Part shown: piece after piece, positions 13,238 to 22,782 of the stretch
Position numbering within the stretch: position 1 is the first letter of the stretch
Layout of the letters: every line of letters starts with the position of its first letter
Assembly: GCF_035581365.1 (NCBI RefSeq)
Contig: NZ_CP141590.1
Span: 3,034,001 to 3,098,000 of the forward strand
Reading direction: 5' to 3'
DNA: 64,000 nucleotides
Source: Tsuneonella sp. CC-YZS046
GTDB lineage: Bacteria; Pseudomonadota; Alphaproteobacteria; Sphingomonadales; Sphingomonadaceae
Notes under the pieces: generated by a model
What the model saw: the letters and a program-made list of their open reading frames with translations, nothing else
The model's database searches: none
What the model was told of the DNA's origin: nothing
Position numbers and translations under genes: made by a program

Positions 13238-14113
13238 TTAGAGGCCCTGCGCGATCCGTTCCAGCGCGGCGATGTCGGGCGTGCCATGCTGGCCAAGCAG
13301 CTGGATGCAGACATGGTCGGCACCGGCATCCCAATGGGCGCGCACCCGATCCCGTATCGCTTCGTCATCGCCCCAGGCGACCATGGCGTCGATCAGCCGG
13401 TCGGACCCGCCATTCTCGAAATCCAATTCGTCGAAGCCCTGCCGCAGCCAGGTATTCCGGTAATTCGGCAGGCCGATATAGATGCTCAGGATCGCCCGGC
13501 CGAGCTTGCGGCCGGTTTCCGCATCCGGCGCGGGCGCGACCATCTGTTCCACGCAAAGCAGCTTGTTCGGCCCGAGAATGGCGCGCGCCTCGGCGGTGAA
13601 TTCCGGCGTGACATTGTAGGGATGCGCGCCATCCGCCAGGTCGCGCGAAAGCTCCAGCATTTTCGGCCCGAGGGCGGCCAGCAGGGTGAGCGGCTTGTCC
13701 GAGGGTTTCGGCAATTCGTAGACCGCCTTGCCCATTGCTTCGAGATAGGCGCGCATGGTGGCCACCGGCTTGCCGTAATCGTGCCCGCGCAGATCATCCA
13801 CCAGCGGCGCGTGGGAAACCCCCATGCCGAGGATGAACCGGCCGCCGGATTGCTCGTTCAGGCCATTGCGCGCGGCCACCATCGCCTGCGCATCGCGGGC
13901 GTAGATATTGGCGATGCCGGTGGCGACGATCAGCCGCGTGGTGTTGGCGAGCAGCCAGCTCGATGAAACCAGCGAATTGCGGCCCACGGCCTCGGGATGC
14001 CACAGGGCGGAAAATCCAGCCTGTTCAACTGCTTGGGCGAAACCGGCCAGCTCGGCCGACGTCATCAGGTCGAGGCTGGCCCAAACGCCCAGCTTGCCGA
14101 GTTTTCCTGTCAT
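13238..14113 (-). CDS. LLM class oxidoreductase (TIGR03620-like)
   Basis: A 291-residue luciferase-like TIM-barrel protein. The N-terminus KLGVWASLDLMTSAELAGFAQAVEQAGFSALWHPEAVGR, the NTTRLIVATGIANIYARDA strand and RFILGMGVSHAPLVDDLRGHDYGKP are typical of the TIGR03620 group, usually labelled F420-dependent. Proteobacteria of this kind are not generally known for F420, so the true cofactor (FMN or F420) is open. The start is preceded by GGGGAG at a good distance. It sits 76 bases downstream of ung and may be cotranscribed. Confidence 0.8.
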   Translation of the reverse strand: MTGKLGKLGVWASLDLMTSAELAGFAQAVEQAGFSALWHPEAVGRNSLVSSSWLLANTTRLIVATGIANIYARDAQAMVAARNGLNEQSGGRFILGMGVSHAPLVDDLRGHDYGKPVATMRAYLEAMGKAVYELPKPSDKPLTLLAALGPKMLELSRDLADGAHPYNVTPEFTAEARAILGPNKLLCVEQMVAPAPDAETGRKLGRAILSIYIGLPNYRNTWLRQGFDELDFENGGSDRLIDAMVAWGDDEAIRDRVRAHWDAGADHVCIQLLGQHGTPDIAALERIAQGL

Positions 14114-14189
14114 GCCATCTCCCCACGCATCAAATTGTTCCGGATCAGCTCCGGGCTATCGCCACCGGGCCGGTTTGGCAAATCCGGCG

Positions 14190-14870
14190 TCACCAGTCGA
14201 TCGCGCCCCGGCCATTGGCTTCCAGGAAGGCATTGGCGCGGCTGAAAGGTTTCGATCCGAAGAAGCCGCGATGGGCCGAAAGCGGGCTGGGATGCGGCGA
14301 ACGGATCACCAGATGGCGGTCGCTGTCGGTCAGCTCCGGGATTCGCGCGGCCTTGGCCTGCGCATGGCTGCCCCACAGGATGAACACGCTCGGCTCCGGC
14401 CGCGCCGCGACCGCAGCGACCGCCGCATCGGTAATGGCTTCCCAGCCCCGGTTCTGGTGCGATCCGGCCTGCCCCGCTTCCACCGTCAGCGCATTGTTGA
14501 GCAGGAGCACCCCCTGCTTCGCCCAATGCGACAAATCGCCATGGTCCGGGGGGCCGATTCCCAGATCGCTTTTCAGCTCCTTGTAGATATTAACGAGGGA
14601 CGGCGGCGGCGGCACCCCCTGGGGCACGGAAAATGAGAGGCCATGCGCCTGCCCCGGCCCGTGATAGGGGTCCTGCCCCAGGATCACCACCTTGACCTTG
14701 TCCAGCGGGGTAAGCTCCAGCGCGGCCAGACGCTGGCCCCGGGGCGGATAGATTCGCTTTCCCGCCGCTTCTTCGGCGCGCAGCCAGCCGCCCAGCCGGC
14801 GCGCTTCTTGTGTCGCCAGCACGGGTTGGAGCACCGGGCTCCACGAAGGAGGAAGATTGTCCTGCGCCAT
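14190..14870 (-). CDS. ung: Uracil-DNA glycosylase
   Basis: Removes uracil from DNA as the first step of base-excision repair. A 226-residue family 1 enzyme: the water-activating motif [18 protein letters not shown] carries Asp67, and the DNA-intercalation motif [13 protein letters not shown] begins at His193. [21 protein letters not shown] lies between them as in the family. Divergent from the RNase D-like gene at 14952 with about 80 bases between. Confidence 0.96.
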   Translation of the reverse strand: MAQDNLPPSWSPVLQPVLATQEARRLGGWLRAEEAAGKRIYPPRGQRLAALELTPLDKVKVVILGQDPYHGPGQAHGLSFSVPQGVPPPPSLVNIYKELKSDLGIGPPDHGDLSHWAKQGVLLLNNALTVEAGQAGSHQNRGWEAITDAAVAAVAARPEPSVFILWGSHAQAKAARIPELTDSDRHLVIRSPHPSPLSAHRGFFGSKPFSRANAFLEANGRGAIDW

Positions 14871-14951
14871 GGGGAACTGGTAGCGCGTAGATGCGACTAT
14901 CGCCAGCCGGGGCTTTCGCTATTCCACGGATGGGCTTAAGGGCAGAAGCAT

Positions 14952-15569
14952 ATGACTGTTCATTTTCACGAAGAAGATCTGCCCGCGGGCGTGCTTGCCC
15001 CCGGCCCGGTCGCTGTCGACACCGAAACCATGGGGCTGATAACTCCGCGCGACCGGCTGTGCCTGGTCCAGATCAGCGACGGGCAGGGGGACGAGCATCT
15101 CATCCGCTTCAAGCGCGGAAGCAGCTTCGACGCGCCGAACCTGAAGGCGGTTCTGGCCGATCCGGCCCGTATCAAGCTCTATCATTTCGCGCGCTTCGAT
15201 CTGGCGGCGATCGAGCATTATCTCGGCGTGGTCGCGGCCCCGGTGTTCTGCACCAAGATCGCCAGCAAGCTGACCCGCACCTATACCGACCGGCATGGCC
15301 TGAAGAACCTGGTCAGCGAGCTGCTGGGCACGGATATTTCCAAGCAGCAGCAGTCGAGCGATTGGGGCGCGCCGGAAATCAACGAGGCGCAGCGCGAATA
15401 TGCCGCCAGCGACGTGCGCTATCTGCATCGGCTGCGCGATATTCTCGTCGAACGGCTGGAACGCGAAGGGCGCCTGGCGATTGCCCAGGCATGTTTCGAT
15501 TTCCTGCCCGCCCGGGCGCGGCTGGACCTTGCCGGCTGGGCCGAGAAGGATATCTTCAGCCACGAGTAA
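14952..15569 (+). CDS. rnd: RNase D-like 3'-5' exonuclease (single domain)
   Basis: A 205-residue DEDDy exonuclease. The first acidic pair is in VDTETMGL (Asp23, Glu25), the second Asp is in YHFARFDLAAIEHYL and the third with its tyrosine in YAASDVRYLHRLRD. The HRDC domains of full-length RNase D are absent; short forms like this are common in alphaproteobacteria. Likely acts on RNA 3' ends in the cytoplasm. lptC follows after 25 bases, so the gene probably leads an rnd-lptC-lptA operon. Confidence 0.88.
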   Translation: MTVHFHEEDLPAGVLAPGPVAVDTETMGLITPRDRLCLVQISDGQGDEHLIRFKRGSSFDAPNLKAVLADPARIKLYHFARFDLAAIEHYLGVVAAPVFCTKIASKLTRTYTDRHGLKNLVSELLGTDISKQQQSSDWGAPEINEAQREYAASDVRYLHRLRDILVERLEREGRLAIAQACFDFLPARARLDLAGWAEKDIFSHE

Positions 15570-15594
15570 GCAAGGCAACGACAGCAGCAGAACC

Positions 15595-16242
15595 ATGAGC
15601 GCCGAAGCCGACACCATCCGCAATCACCGCCAGGCCTTTGCGGCCCCGGGCGGTTCGCACGACCGGCTGATTCGCATCCTTTCCCGGGCCTTGCCCGCCG
15701 CGATCGGGGTGCTGGCGGCGCTGATGATCCTCAGCCCGCTTTCGCCGCGCGGCGAGATCAGCTTCCTGCTGGATCGCAACGAAGTGCAGGTGGTGCAGGA
15801 CCGGCTGCGGGTGGATAATGCGATGTATCGCGGCGAGGACAGCCAGGGTCGCCCGTTTTCCCTGACGGCTGGCGAGGCTGTCCAGCGCTCGGTCAGGGAG
15901 CCGGTGGTCGTCATGAACGATCTCGTCGCCCGGATACTGCTGTCGGATGGCCCCGCCACGCTGAGCGCCGGCAAGGGCCGCTACAATTTCCGCGAGGAAA
16001 TGGTGAATGTGGATGGGCCGGTGCAGTTCACCGCCGCCGACGGCTATCGCATGGTGACGCGCAATGTCGCGATCGACCTGAAGAATCGCAGGCTGGGGGG
16101 CAGCGGCCGGGTGGAAGGCTCGATGCCCGCTGGCACTTTCTCGGCCAACCATATAGAGGCCGATCTTTCCGCCCGAACCATCACTCTGGTCGGCGACGCA
16201 AGGCTGCGCATGGAGCCGGGCAAGCTGAGGATGCCGCAATGA
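15595..16242 (+). CDS. lptC: LPS export protein LptC
   Basis: ATG at 15595 gives 215 residues. A single membrane helix (about 28-50, LIRILSRALPAAIGVLAALMIL) anchors a periplasmic beta-jellyroll domain that passes LPS from the LptBFG transporter to LptA. Strands such as VQVVQDRLRVDNAMYRGEDSQG and VNVDGPVQFTAADGYRM are characteristic. The open frame upstream of 15595 lies inside rnd and is rejected. The stop overlaps the lptA start by four bases (ATGA). Confidence 0.88.
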   Translation: MSAEADTIRNHRQAFAAPGGSHDRLIRILSRALPAAIGVLAALMILSPLSPRGEISFLLDRNEVQVVQDRLRVDNAMYRGEDSQGRPFSLTAGEAVQRSVREPVVVMNDLVARILLSDGPATLSAGKGRYNFREEMVNVDGPVQFTAADGYRMVTRNVAIDLKNRRLGGSGRVEGSMPAGTFSANHIEADLSARTITLVGDARLRMEPGKLRMPQ

Positions 16243-16772
16243 TCGATCTTCGCCGTTTCGCCGCTCCGCTCCGTTATGGCGCGGCCGGTTTCGTGGTGAC
16301 TCTGGCCGCGCTGGGCGGCATCCAGCTTTCGGCCCAGGCGATCGGCAATCACAACAGCAAGGCGCCGGTCAACTACGCCGCCGACCGGATCGAGCTGCAG
16401 GACCGGCAGGACCGGGTGGTGCTGTCGGGCAATGTCGATATCACGCAGGACAATCTGCGCCTGCGCGCCGCGCGCACAACCGTCGATTATACCAATGCGG
16501 ATTCCCTGAAGATCCAGCGCATCACCGCCACCGGCGGGGTGCTGGTCACCCGCGCCAATGAAACGGCGCGGGGCAATGTCGCCATCTATGATTTCAACCG
16601 CCGCATCATCACCATGGCGGGCGATGTCGCTCTGCGCCGCGGCTCGGACGATCTGAACGGGCAGCGGCTGGTGATAGACCTCGATAGCGGGGTGTCGAGC
16701 GTGGACGGCCGGGGCGGCGGGAGCGCGGGCAAGGGCGGCCGGGTCAGCGGGACGTTTTCCGTTCCGCAATAA
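16239..16772 (+). CDS. lptA: LPS transport periplasmic protein LptA
   Basis: A 177-residue protein with an N-terminal signal segment (about 10-30) and an OstA-like domain: VNYAADRIELQDRQDRVVLSGNVDITQDNLRLRA is the signature repeat, followed by VTRANETARGNVAIYDFNRRIITMAGDV. It bridges the periplasm between LptC and LptD. It is translationally coupled to lptC. lptB, which often follows, is not next; the EPS locus begins 110 bases later. Confidence 0.9.
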   Translation: MIDLRRFAAPLRYGAAGFVVTLAALGGIQLSAQAIGNHNSKAPVNYAADRIELQDRQDRVVLSGNVDITQDNLRLRAARTTVDYTNADSLKIQRITATGGVLVTRANETARGNVAIYDFNRRIITMAGDVALRRGSDDLNGQRLVIDLDSGVSSVDGRGGGSAGKGGRVSGTFSVPQ

Positions 16773-16873
16773 TCCTCGCGGCCCGGTCCGTGCGTTTGCT
16801 CCAGTCCGGGCTGTTCACCGCCTTGTGGCCAGCGGCAAAACCGCTAAGCAGTTGAACATGCGGCAATCATTAG

Positions 16874-17959
<1,086 letters not shown>

Positions 17960-17987
17960 GCCCGCGCGCTTGCACCGAGGAGGCCCT

Positions 17988-18812
17988 TTGAACGTGAAGC
18001 AGTTCGCCAGCGCGGTCGCCCTGCATCTCGGCTTTGCGGTGAAGCGCAGGGTCGACGATGCGCGCGTGCGCCGCCTGCTGGCCCGGCTCCATCCGGTGAG
18101 CACCGCCGTTCCGCTCATTCGCATCGGCGGCGCGAACGATGGCGGCTATCTCGTGCCCGACGATCTGGCGGGTGTCACAGCCTGTTTCTCGCCCGGCGTG
18201 GACCAGATCGCATCGTTCGAGCAGGATCTTCAGCGGCGCGGCATCCGCTGCTTTCTGGCCGACGCCTCGGTCGAAGGCCCTCCGCCCGGCAGCGGCGACA
18301 TGGATTTCGAAAAGAAATTCGTGGGCGCCTGGAACGATGACCGCCATGTCACGATGGATCGCTGGATGCGCTCCAAACTGCGCCCCGAAGACGGCGATCT
18401 CATTCTGCAGATGGATATCGAAGGGGCGGAATGGCAGGCCCTGCTCAACATTTCCGATGAGATGCTGCAGGCGTTTCGCATATTGGTGATCGAATTCCAT
18501 TCCCTGCCGCATTGTTTCGATGAGGTGGCGTGGGCATTGTTCGACGCTTGCCTGGGGCGGCTCGCTCAATTCTTCCACGTGGTCCACGCCCATCCGAACA
18601 ATGTCGCCGCGAATTTCGCTTATGGCGATCTGGAGATACCGCACTTTCTGGAAGTGAGCTTCCTGCGCAAGGATCGCGCGCAGGCGGACGGCTTCGTTAC
18701 CCGCTTTCCCCATCCGCTCGATCAGCCCTGCTGCCCTGACAGGCGCGATCGGCCTCTGCCGTCCTGCCTTCATGCATCCGCCGCGGCTCCGCATGAAAGG
18801 GATGCGCGGTGA
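17988..18812 (+). CDS. FkbM-like SAM-dependent methyltransferase
   Basis: About 274 residues. Residues 45-110 (GGANDGGYLVPDDLAGVTACFSPGVDQIASFEQDL) and LILQMDIEGAEWQALLNISDE with LVIEFHSLPHCFDE resemble Methyltransf_21 / FkbM proteins, in which the DIEG motif is conserved. It may methylate a sugar hydroxyl of the polysaccharide. The start is uncertain: GAGGAGG at 17977-17983 fits either TTG at 17988 (spacing 4) or GTG at 17994 (spacing 10). The C-terminal 40 residues are Cys, Arg and Pro rich and look unlike the rest. The stop overlaps the next gene by four bases. Confidence 0.72.
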   Translation: MNVKQFASAVALHLGFAVKRRVDDARVRRLLARLHPVSTAVPLIRIGGANDGGYLVPDDLAGVTACFSPGVDQIASFEQDLQRRGIRCFLADASVEGPPPGSGDMDFEKKFVGAWNDDRHVTMDRWMRSKLRPEDGDLILQMDIEGAEWQALLNISDEMLQAFRILVIEFHSLPHCFDEVAWALFDACLGRLAQFFHVVHAHPNNVAANFAYGDLEIPHFLEVSFLRKDRAQADGFVTRFPHPLDQPCCPDRRDRPLPSCLHASAAAPHERDAR

Positions 18813-19720
18813 AGATCTTCGAATTCTGCATGTTCCATAACGAGCATCCGGCGCTGGCCCTCAAGATGCGGGAGTCGGCGAAATGGGTCGATGAATTGCA
18901 CCTGTGCGAAGCCAACCGGACCTTCCGCCATGGGGAACGCAGCCCGGCCCTGCCCCCTGAAACAGTGTTCCTGAAACCGCATCTGTTCGATGGGGCCAGC
19001 CGTTTCCACCCTGCCTGCCGCTGGGGTTTCAGCCGCTATTTTCCCTTCTTCCGCAAGAAGGAGATGGCGCGCAGGAACGAGACATCGCAACGCAATCACG
19101 TTCACGAAGTGCTGGCCGGGGTGGCGGATGACGACCTTGTGATCCTGAGCGATGTCGACGAGATCGTGGATTCGCGGCGGGCTGGCGAAGTGATCGATGC
19201 CGCGCGGCGGCACGGCATCGTCAGCATCGAAATGCATCACACGTTTTTCTATCTGAATCTCTATTCCACCAATTTCCATGAGGTCTGGAAACACTCGCCT
19301 GCGAACTACGCCTATCGCACCTTTGCCATGACCGGGGCGGCATTCCGTACGCTGCGCCATTCGTCGGACCGTCTCAGGCGGCTGGGCGAATGGGGGCGCC
19401 TGCATGAGCGGATATTCCTGCTGCGCGGCTTTCACGGCTTTCATCACAGCTGGCTGGGTGACGAGCAGGCTGCCCTGGAGAAGCTGCGGTCCTATTCCCA
19501 TTCTCTGGGCGAACATGCAGGGGAACTGGCCGGCCCCGATGGAGAGATTTCGCACGAGGCGCTGCGCAACATGATGCGCGAGGGCCGCTCGCTTTACGAA
19601 GGCAATCGGCTGGAAGTGAAGGATTTCAGTGAAATTCCTCCGTTGCAGGCGGTGACGGACGACCTGGAAACATTTGGCCGGTTCATTCTGGACAAGCGAA
19701 GCGGTGGCGATGTGCGATAG
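18809..19720 (+). CDS. Glycosyltransferase family 17 protein
   Basis: A 303-residue product starting at GTG inside the previous stop (GTGA). KIFEFCMFHNEHPALALKMRE at the start, LVILSDVDEIVDSRRAGEVI with the DVD metal-binding motif near 112-118, and GFHGFHHSWLGDEQAALEKLRSYSH near the end are the marks of family GT17 (related to beta-1,4-N-acetylglucosaminyltransferase III). Probably transfers an amino sugar in EPS assembly; the exact donor cannot be read from sequence. No signal peptide. Confidence 0.82.
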   Translation: MKIFEFCMFHNEHPALALKMRESAKWVDELHLCEANRTFRHGERSPALPPETVFLKPHLFDGASRFHPACRWGFSRYFPFFRKKEMARRNETSQRNHVHEVLAGVADDDLVILSDVDEIVDSRRAGEVIDAARRHGIVSIEMHHTFFYLNLYSTNFHEVWKHSPANYAYRTFAMTGAAFRTLRHSSDRLRRLGEWGRLHERIFLLRGFHGFHHSWLGDEQAALEKLRSYSHSLGEHAGELAGPDGEISHEALRNMMREGRSLYEGNRLEVKDFSEIPPLQAVTDDLETFGRFILDKRSGGDVR

Positions 19721-19781
19721 GGTATCAGGCTGTCCAGAGAGCCGTTGCCTGGCGGCAATCGTTTACGGACCATGTAGCTAG

Positions 19782-21080
19782 ATGACAGGCAAGCCTGCTT
19801 TCCCTGTCGCATCAGGCTTGCTCTTCTCGCTGGTGAAGGCCTCCTCCGTGCGGGTGGTGGCCGCCGGGGCAGCCTTCCTGACCACCCTGGTCGTAACCCG
19901 AATGCTGGGCGCGGCTGGCGCCGGCATCTTGTTCGGAACCTACGCCTGGGCGGTAGGGCTGGCGCTGGCCGCGCGGTGGGGATCGGGCAATGCCATCCTG
20001 CTCGATATTCCGCCGCGCAATACGGCCTGGCGGCGCAGCGGGATCGCGAGCTACGCCAATGCGCAGCTCATGGACGCGATCAGGCGAACGGGCTTTCTGC
20101 TCGCAATTGTCGCGGCCTGCGCCCTGGTCTTCGATGCGGTCGACTATCGGCCCGAATTGTCGGTTTCGCTGCTGGTCCTGCTCTTGCCCCTGACGGTGAT
20201 CCTGCAGATTCTGTGCGCCACATCCCGCGGCATGAACAGGGCCGCATCCAGCCTGTTCTTCGAGTTCCTCATGCTGCCGCTGGTCGTGCTGCTGATCGCC
20301 GGCATGGTTCGGCTGGGCGTGATGCATCCCTCGCTGGAATTGTTCGCGATCGCCTATGTCGCGGGAACCGGCCTTGCCGCCCTCGCCTGCTTTTTATTCA
20401 ACCTCGCGCCCTTCTGGCATCTGCGCAGGGGCCGGCCCCGTATCTCACGGAACCGGGACCGACAGCGCCAGCGCAATTTCGCGCTGGTGGAACTGGCCTT
20501 CTTCCTGAACAGCTGGGCGGCCATGCTGATGTTGCCGTTCTTTCTGCCGGCCGAGCAGGTGGGCATCTTCAATCTGGTGTTCCGGCTGGTCGCATCGGTC
20601 GGGCTGATCGTCACGACCATCCAGATCCTGATCCTACCCCGGCTCAGCCTGGCATGGCGCAGCCGCGACAGCGAAGCGTGGCGCAAGGCGAAGCGCGACG
20701 GCAAGATCGTCATGGCCGCGCTCGGATTCATCTACGCCCTCTCCATCCTTGCGGCCGGGCAATATATTCTGGAACTGGCAGGGCCTGAATTCGTCGCCGG
20801 CTATCCCGCGCTGCTGATCATGTCCGCCTGCTATGGCGGTGGAATCATGCTGGGTCCGAGCGCATTCATTCTCAACGCTGCGGGTTTCGATGCGCTCGTT
20901 TCGCGGGTCTCCACCTCGATCAGCCTCGGCAGCGTGGCGGTTCTGGTGCCTGCGGTTCACTGGTTCGGAATGATCGGGGTGGCCTGGGTTACGGGAATGA
21001 CGATGCTTGCGCTGTCGGCTGCCTTGTTCATCTGCGAACGCTGGATGATCGCTCCGGCGGAACGCAATCGGACATCCTGA
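19782..21080 (+). CDS. wzx: Polysaccharide flippase (Wzx-like)
   Basis: A 432-residue polytopic membrane protein with about twelve hydrophobic segments and the MOP-superfamily start LVKASSVRVVAAGAAFLTTLVVTRMLGAAGAGILFG. The family flips lipid-linked oligosaccharide units across the inner membrane. Basic loops (for example near 218-235, rich in Arg) face the cytoplasm. It ends four bases before the convergent sulfotransferase gene. Confidence 0.85.
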   Translation: MTGKPAFPVASGLLFSLVKASSVRVVAAGAAFLTTLVVTRMLGAAGAGILFGTYAWAVGLALAARWGSGNAILLDIPPRNTAWRRSGIASYANAQLMDAIRRTGFLLAIVAACALVFDAVDYRPELSVSLLVLLLPLTVILQILCATSRGMNRAASSLFFEFLMLPLVVLLIAGMVRLGVMHPSLELFAIAYVAGTGLAALACFLFNLAPFWHLRRGRPRISRNRDRQRQRNFALVELAFFLNSWAAMLMLPFFLPAEQVGIFNLVFRLVASVGLIVTTIQILILPRLSLAWRSRDSEAWRKAKRDGKIVMAALGFIYALSILAAGQYILELAGPEFVAGYPALLIMSACYGGGIMLGPSAFILNAAGFDALVSRVSTSISLGSVAVLVPAVHWFGMIGVAWVTGMTMLALSAALFICERWMIAPAERNRTS

Positions 21081-21084
21081 GCCG

Positions 21085-21687
21085 TCAGCTCAAACCCGCC
21101 GCTTCGAGGCGGGACAGTATTTCATGCGTCAGCCGCCGCATGGGGGAGGCATGGGCAACGCCGGGATTCTCGTGAGGCATCGGCAAGCCTGGCGGATCGA
21201 CGCCGATAAAGCGGCATAGCTCGTCCCAGCCCTCGCCGTTTTCCCAGCAGATCGGCAAGACCCTGTCGCCCAGATCGTGGAGCACCGCCGCGTTATGCGC
21301 CTCGTATTTCTCGATATAGCGGTCCTTGCCGTTCTCCGGATAGCGTATGCCGTAGAGCCAGGTCCGTTCATGTTTCCTGATGTTGGAGCGCCGCGCGTGC
21401 CGGCGTAGGCTTTCGAACCAGACCTGGCTCGAGCGGCGAACCGTGAGGATGAATCTGGCATCCGGATACCGCTCCGCAAGCTCGCGATACATCAGTGGAA
21501 ACGGCCAGTCCTCGAAGCTGTCGTGCGCATCGATGACGCGATAGATCTCCTCGTGCCGTCCGTGGAAGAAATGGCACAGCAGATCGTAATCGTAAGTGAC
21601 ATGACGATAGCCGAGCGCGCGCAGACAGGAACCGAGCGTGGAAGTGCCGGTCTTGTTGTAACCGATACCGAATATTTTCGGCTGCAT
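21085..21687 (-). CDS. Sulfotransferase family protein
   Basis: ATG at 21687 gives 200 residues beginning KIFGIGYNKTGTSTLGSCLRALG, the 5'-phosphosulfate-binding loop of PAPS-dependent sulfotransferases. The 3'-phosphate motif is seen as RFILTVRRSSQVWFESLRRHARR. A TTG six codons earlier is an alternative start. It is the only minus-strand gene between the flippase and the GT2 gene. In this locus it would most plausibly sulfate a sugar of the polysaccharide, which is inference from context. Confidence 0.8.
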   Translation of the reverse strand: MQPKIFGIGYNKTGTSTLGSCLRALGYRHVTYDYDLLCHFFHGRHEEIYRVIDAHDSFEDWPFPLMYRELAERYPDARFILTVRRSSQVWFESLRRHARRSNIRKHERTWLYGIRYPENGKDRYIEKYEAHNAAVLHDLGDRVLPICWENGEGWDELCRFIGVDPPGLPMPHENPGVAHASPMRRLTHEILSRLEAAGLS

Positions 21688-21818
21688 CGAAATTCTCTGC
21701 CGCAAGCTCTTCCATTATCCAGGCCCCGAAATCCGGCCTGTCGCCTTTCTTCTCCGGCGCAGCTAGGGCAGATTGCGGAAGTTTGGCAAGGGATGAAACC
21801 TTCAACCTGTCGCAAGAA

Positions 21819-21840
21819 TGGATCGTGTTCGATCGATCCA
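21819..21840. repeat. Inverted repeat in the divergent sulfotransferase/GT2 gap
   Basis: TGGATCG (21819-21825) and CGATCCA (21834-21840) are a 7-bp dyad with an 8-base spacer in the 255-base divergent intergenic region. It could be an operator; nothing identifies the regulator. Confidence 0.35.
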
Positions 21841-21942
21841 AACTCTTGTTTTTTCATCCTCGCGCCGACATGACACTGGTCTGGCAAGCCACGGCGCCCA
21901 CTCTTCGCCTGGGGCAAGGCATCGGGTCGATGAGAATGAAGC

Positions 21943-22782
21943 GTGATATCCGTAATCGTCGCCACCTATAATTCCGCAGCAACGCTGGCCCGCACGCTGG
22001 AAAGCCTGGCGGCGCAGCGCGATGCGGATTTCGAGGTTCTGGTGGCCGACGGCGGGTCGCAAGACGGCACGCTGTCGATCGTCGATCGTTTCACCGGCCT
22101 TGTCACGCATCGCATCTCCGGCCCGGACCGGGGGGTTTACGATGCCTGGAACAAGGTCGTTCCCGCGGCCAGGGGGGAATGGGTGATGTTCCTCGGCTCG
22201 GATGACTGGCTCCACGCACCCGATACGCTCGCGCGGCTGGAGGCGGCGGCCTCGGCGCTTCCGCCTGCGCGGCGCGAGCTTGCCTATGTTTTCGGGCAGA
22301 CGCTGTTCCGCGAAGGGGATGCCCTGCTCGAAACCTTTGGCGCCATGCCCATCGCATCGGCCAGGCTGGGGAGCGAGGATTACATTCCCTTCTCCCACAC
22401 CGGCCTGCTTCACCATCGCAGCCTGTTCGCAACCTTCGGGCTGTTCGATGCCGGGTTTCGCTCGGCGGGCGATTACGAGTTCCTGCTGCGCACCATGAAG
22501 GACGGCCGGACCCGCTTCCACCATGCCCCGCTGATCGTGGCCGAAATGGCGATCGGCGGCATGTCGACAGGCGCGGCCAGCCGGGTCCATCATTATCGCG
22601 AGATGCTGGTTGCCCGCCGCAAGCTCGGTTTCGCCTCGAACCCCGGCTGGCTGCTGGCGAACTATCGGCGGGCAAGAATATCGGCTGCGCTGATAGGGCT
22701 GACGGGCGAACGGATCACCTTGCTGATTACCAATCTCTATCGCCGCATGGCCGGCAAGGAGCTACGGGGAAGGCTGTCATGA
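21943..22782 (+). CDS. Glycosyltransferase family 2 protein
   Basis: A 279-residue GT-A enzyme starting at GTG: ISVIVATYNSAATLARTLESLAAQRDADFEVLVADGGSQDGT is the nucleotide-sugar-binding N-terminus of GT2 enzymes. The metal-binding motif is in WVMFLGSDDWLHAPDTL near 80-90. SAGDYEFLLRTMKDG follows at the acceptor side. It resembles the WcaE-like transferases of colanic-acid-type loci, in which fucosyl transfer is known, but I do not assign a donor. Its stop overlaps the polymerase gene start (ATGA). Confidence 0.88.
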   Translation: MISVIVATYNSAATLARTLESLAAQRDADFEVLVADGGSQDGTLSIVDRFTGLVTHRISGPDRGVYDAWNKVVPAARGEWVMFLGSDDWLHAPDTLARLEAAASALPPARRELAYVFGQTLFREGDALLETFGAMPIASARLGSEDYIPFSHTGLLHHRSLFATFGLFDAGFRSAGDYEFLLRTMKDGRTRFHHAPLIVAEMAIGGMSTGAASRVHHYREMLVARRKLGFASNPGWLLANYRRARISAALIGLTGERITLLITNLYRRMAGKELRGRLS

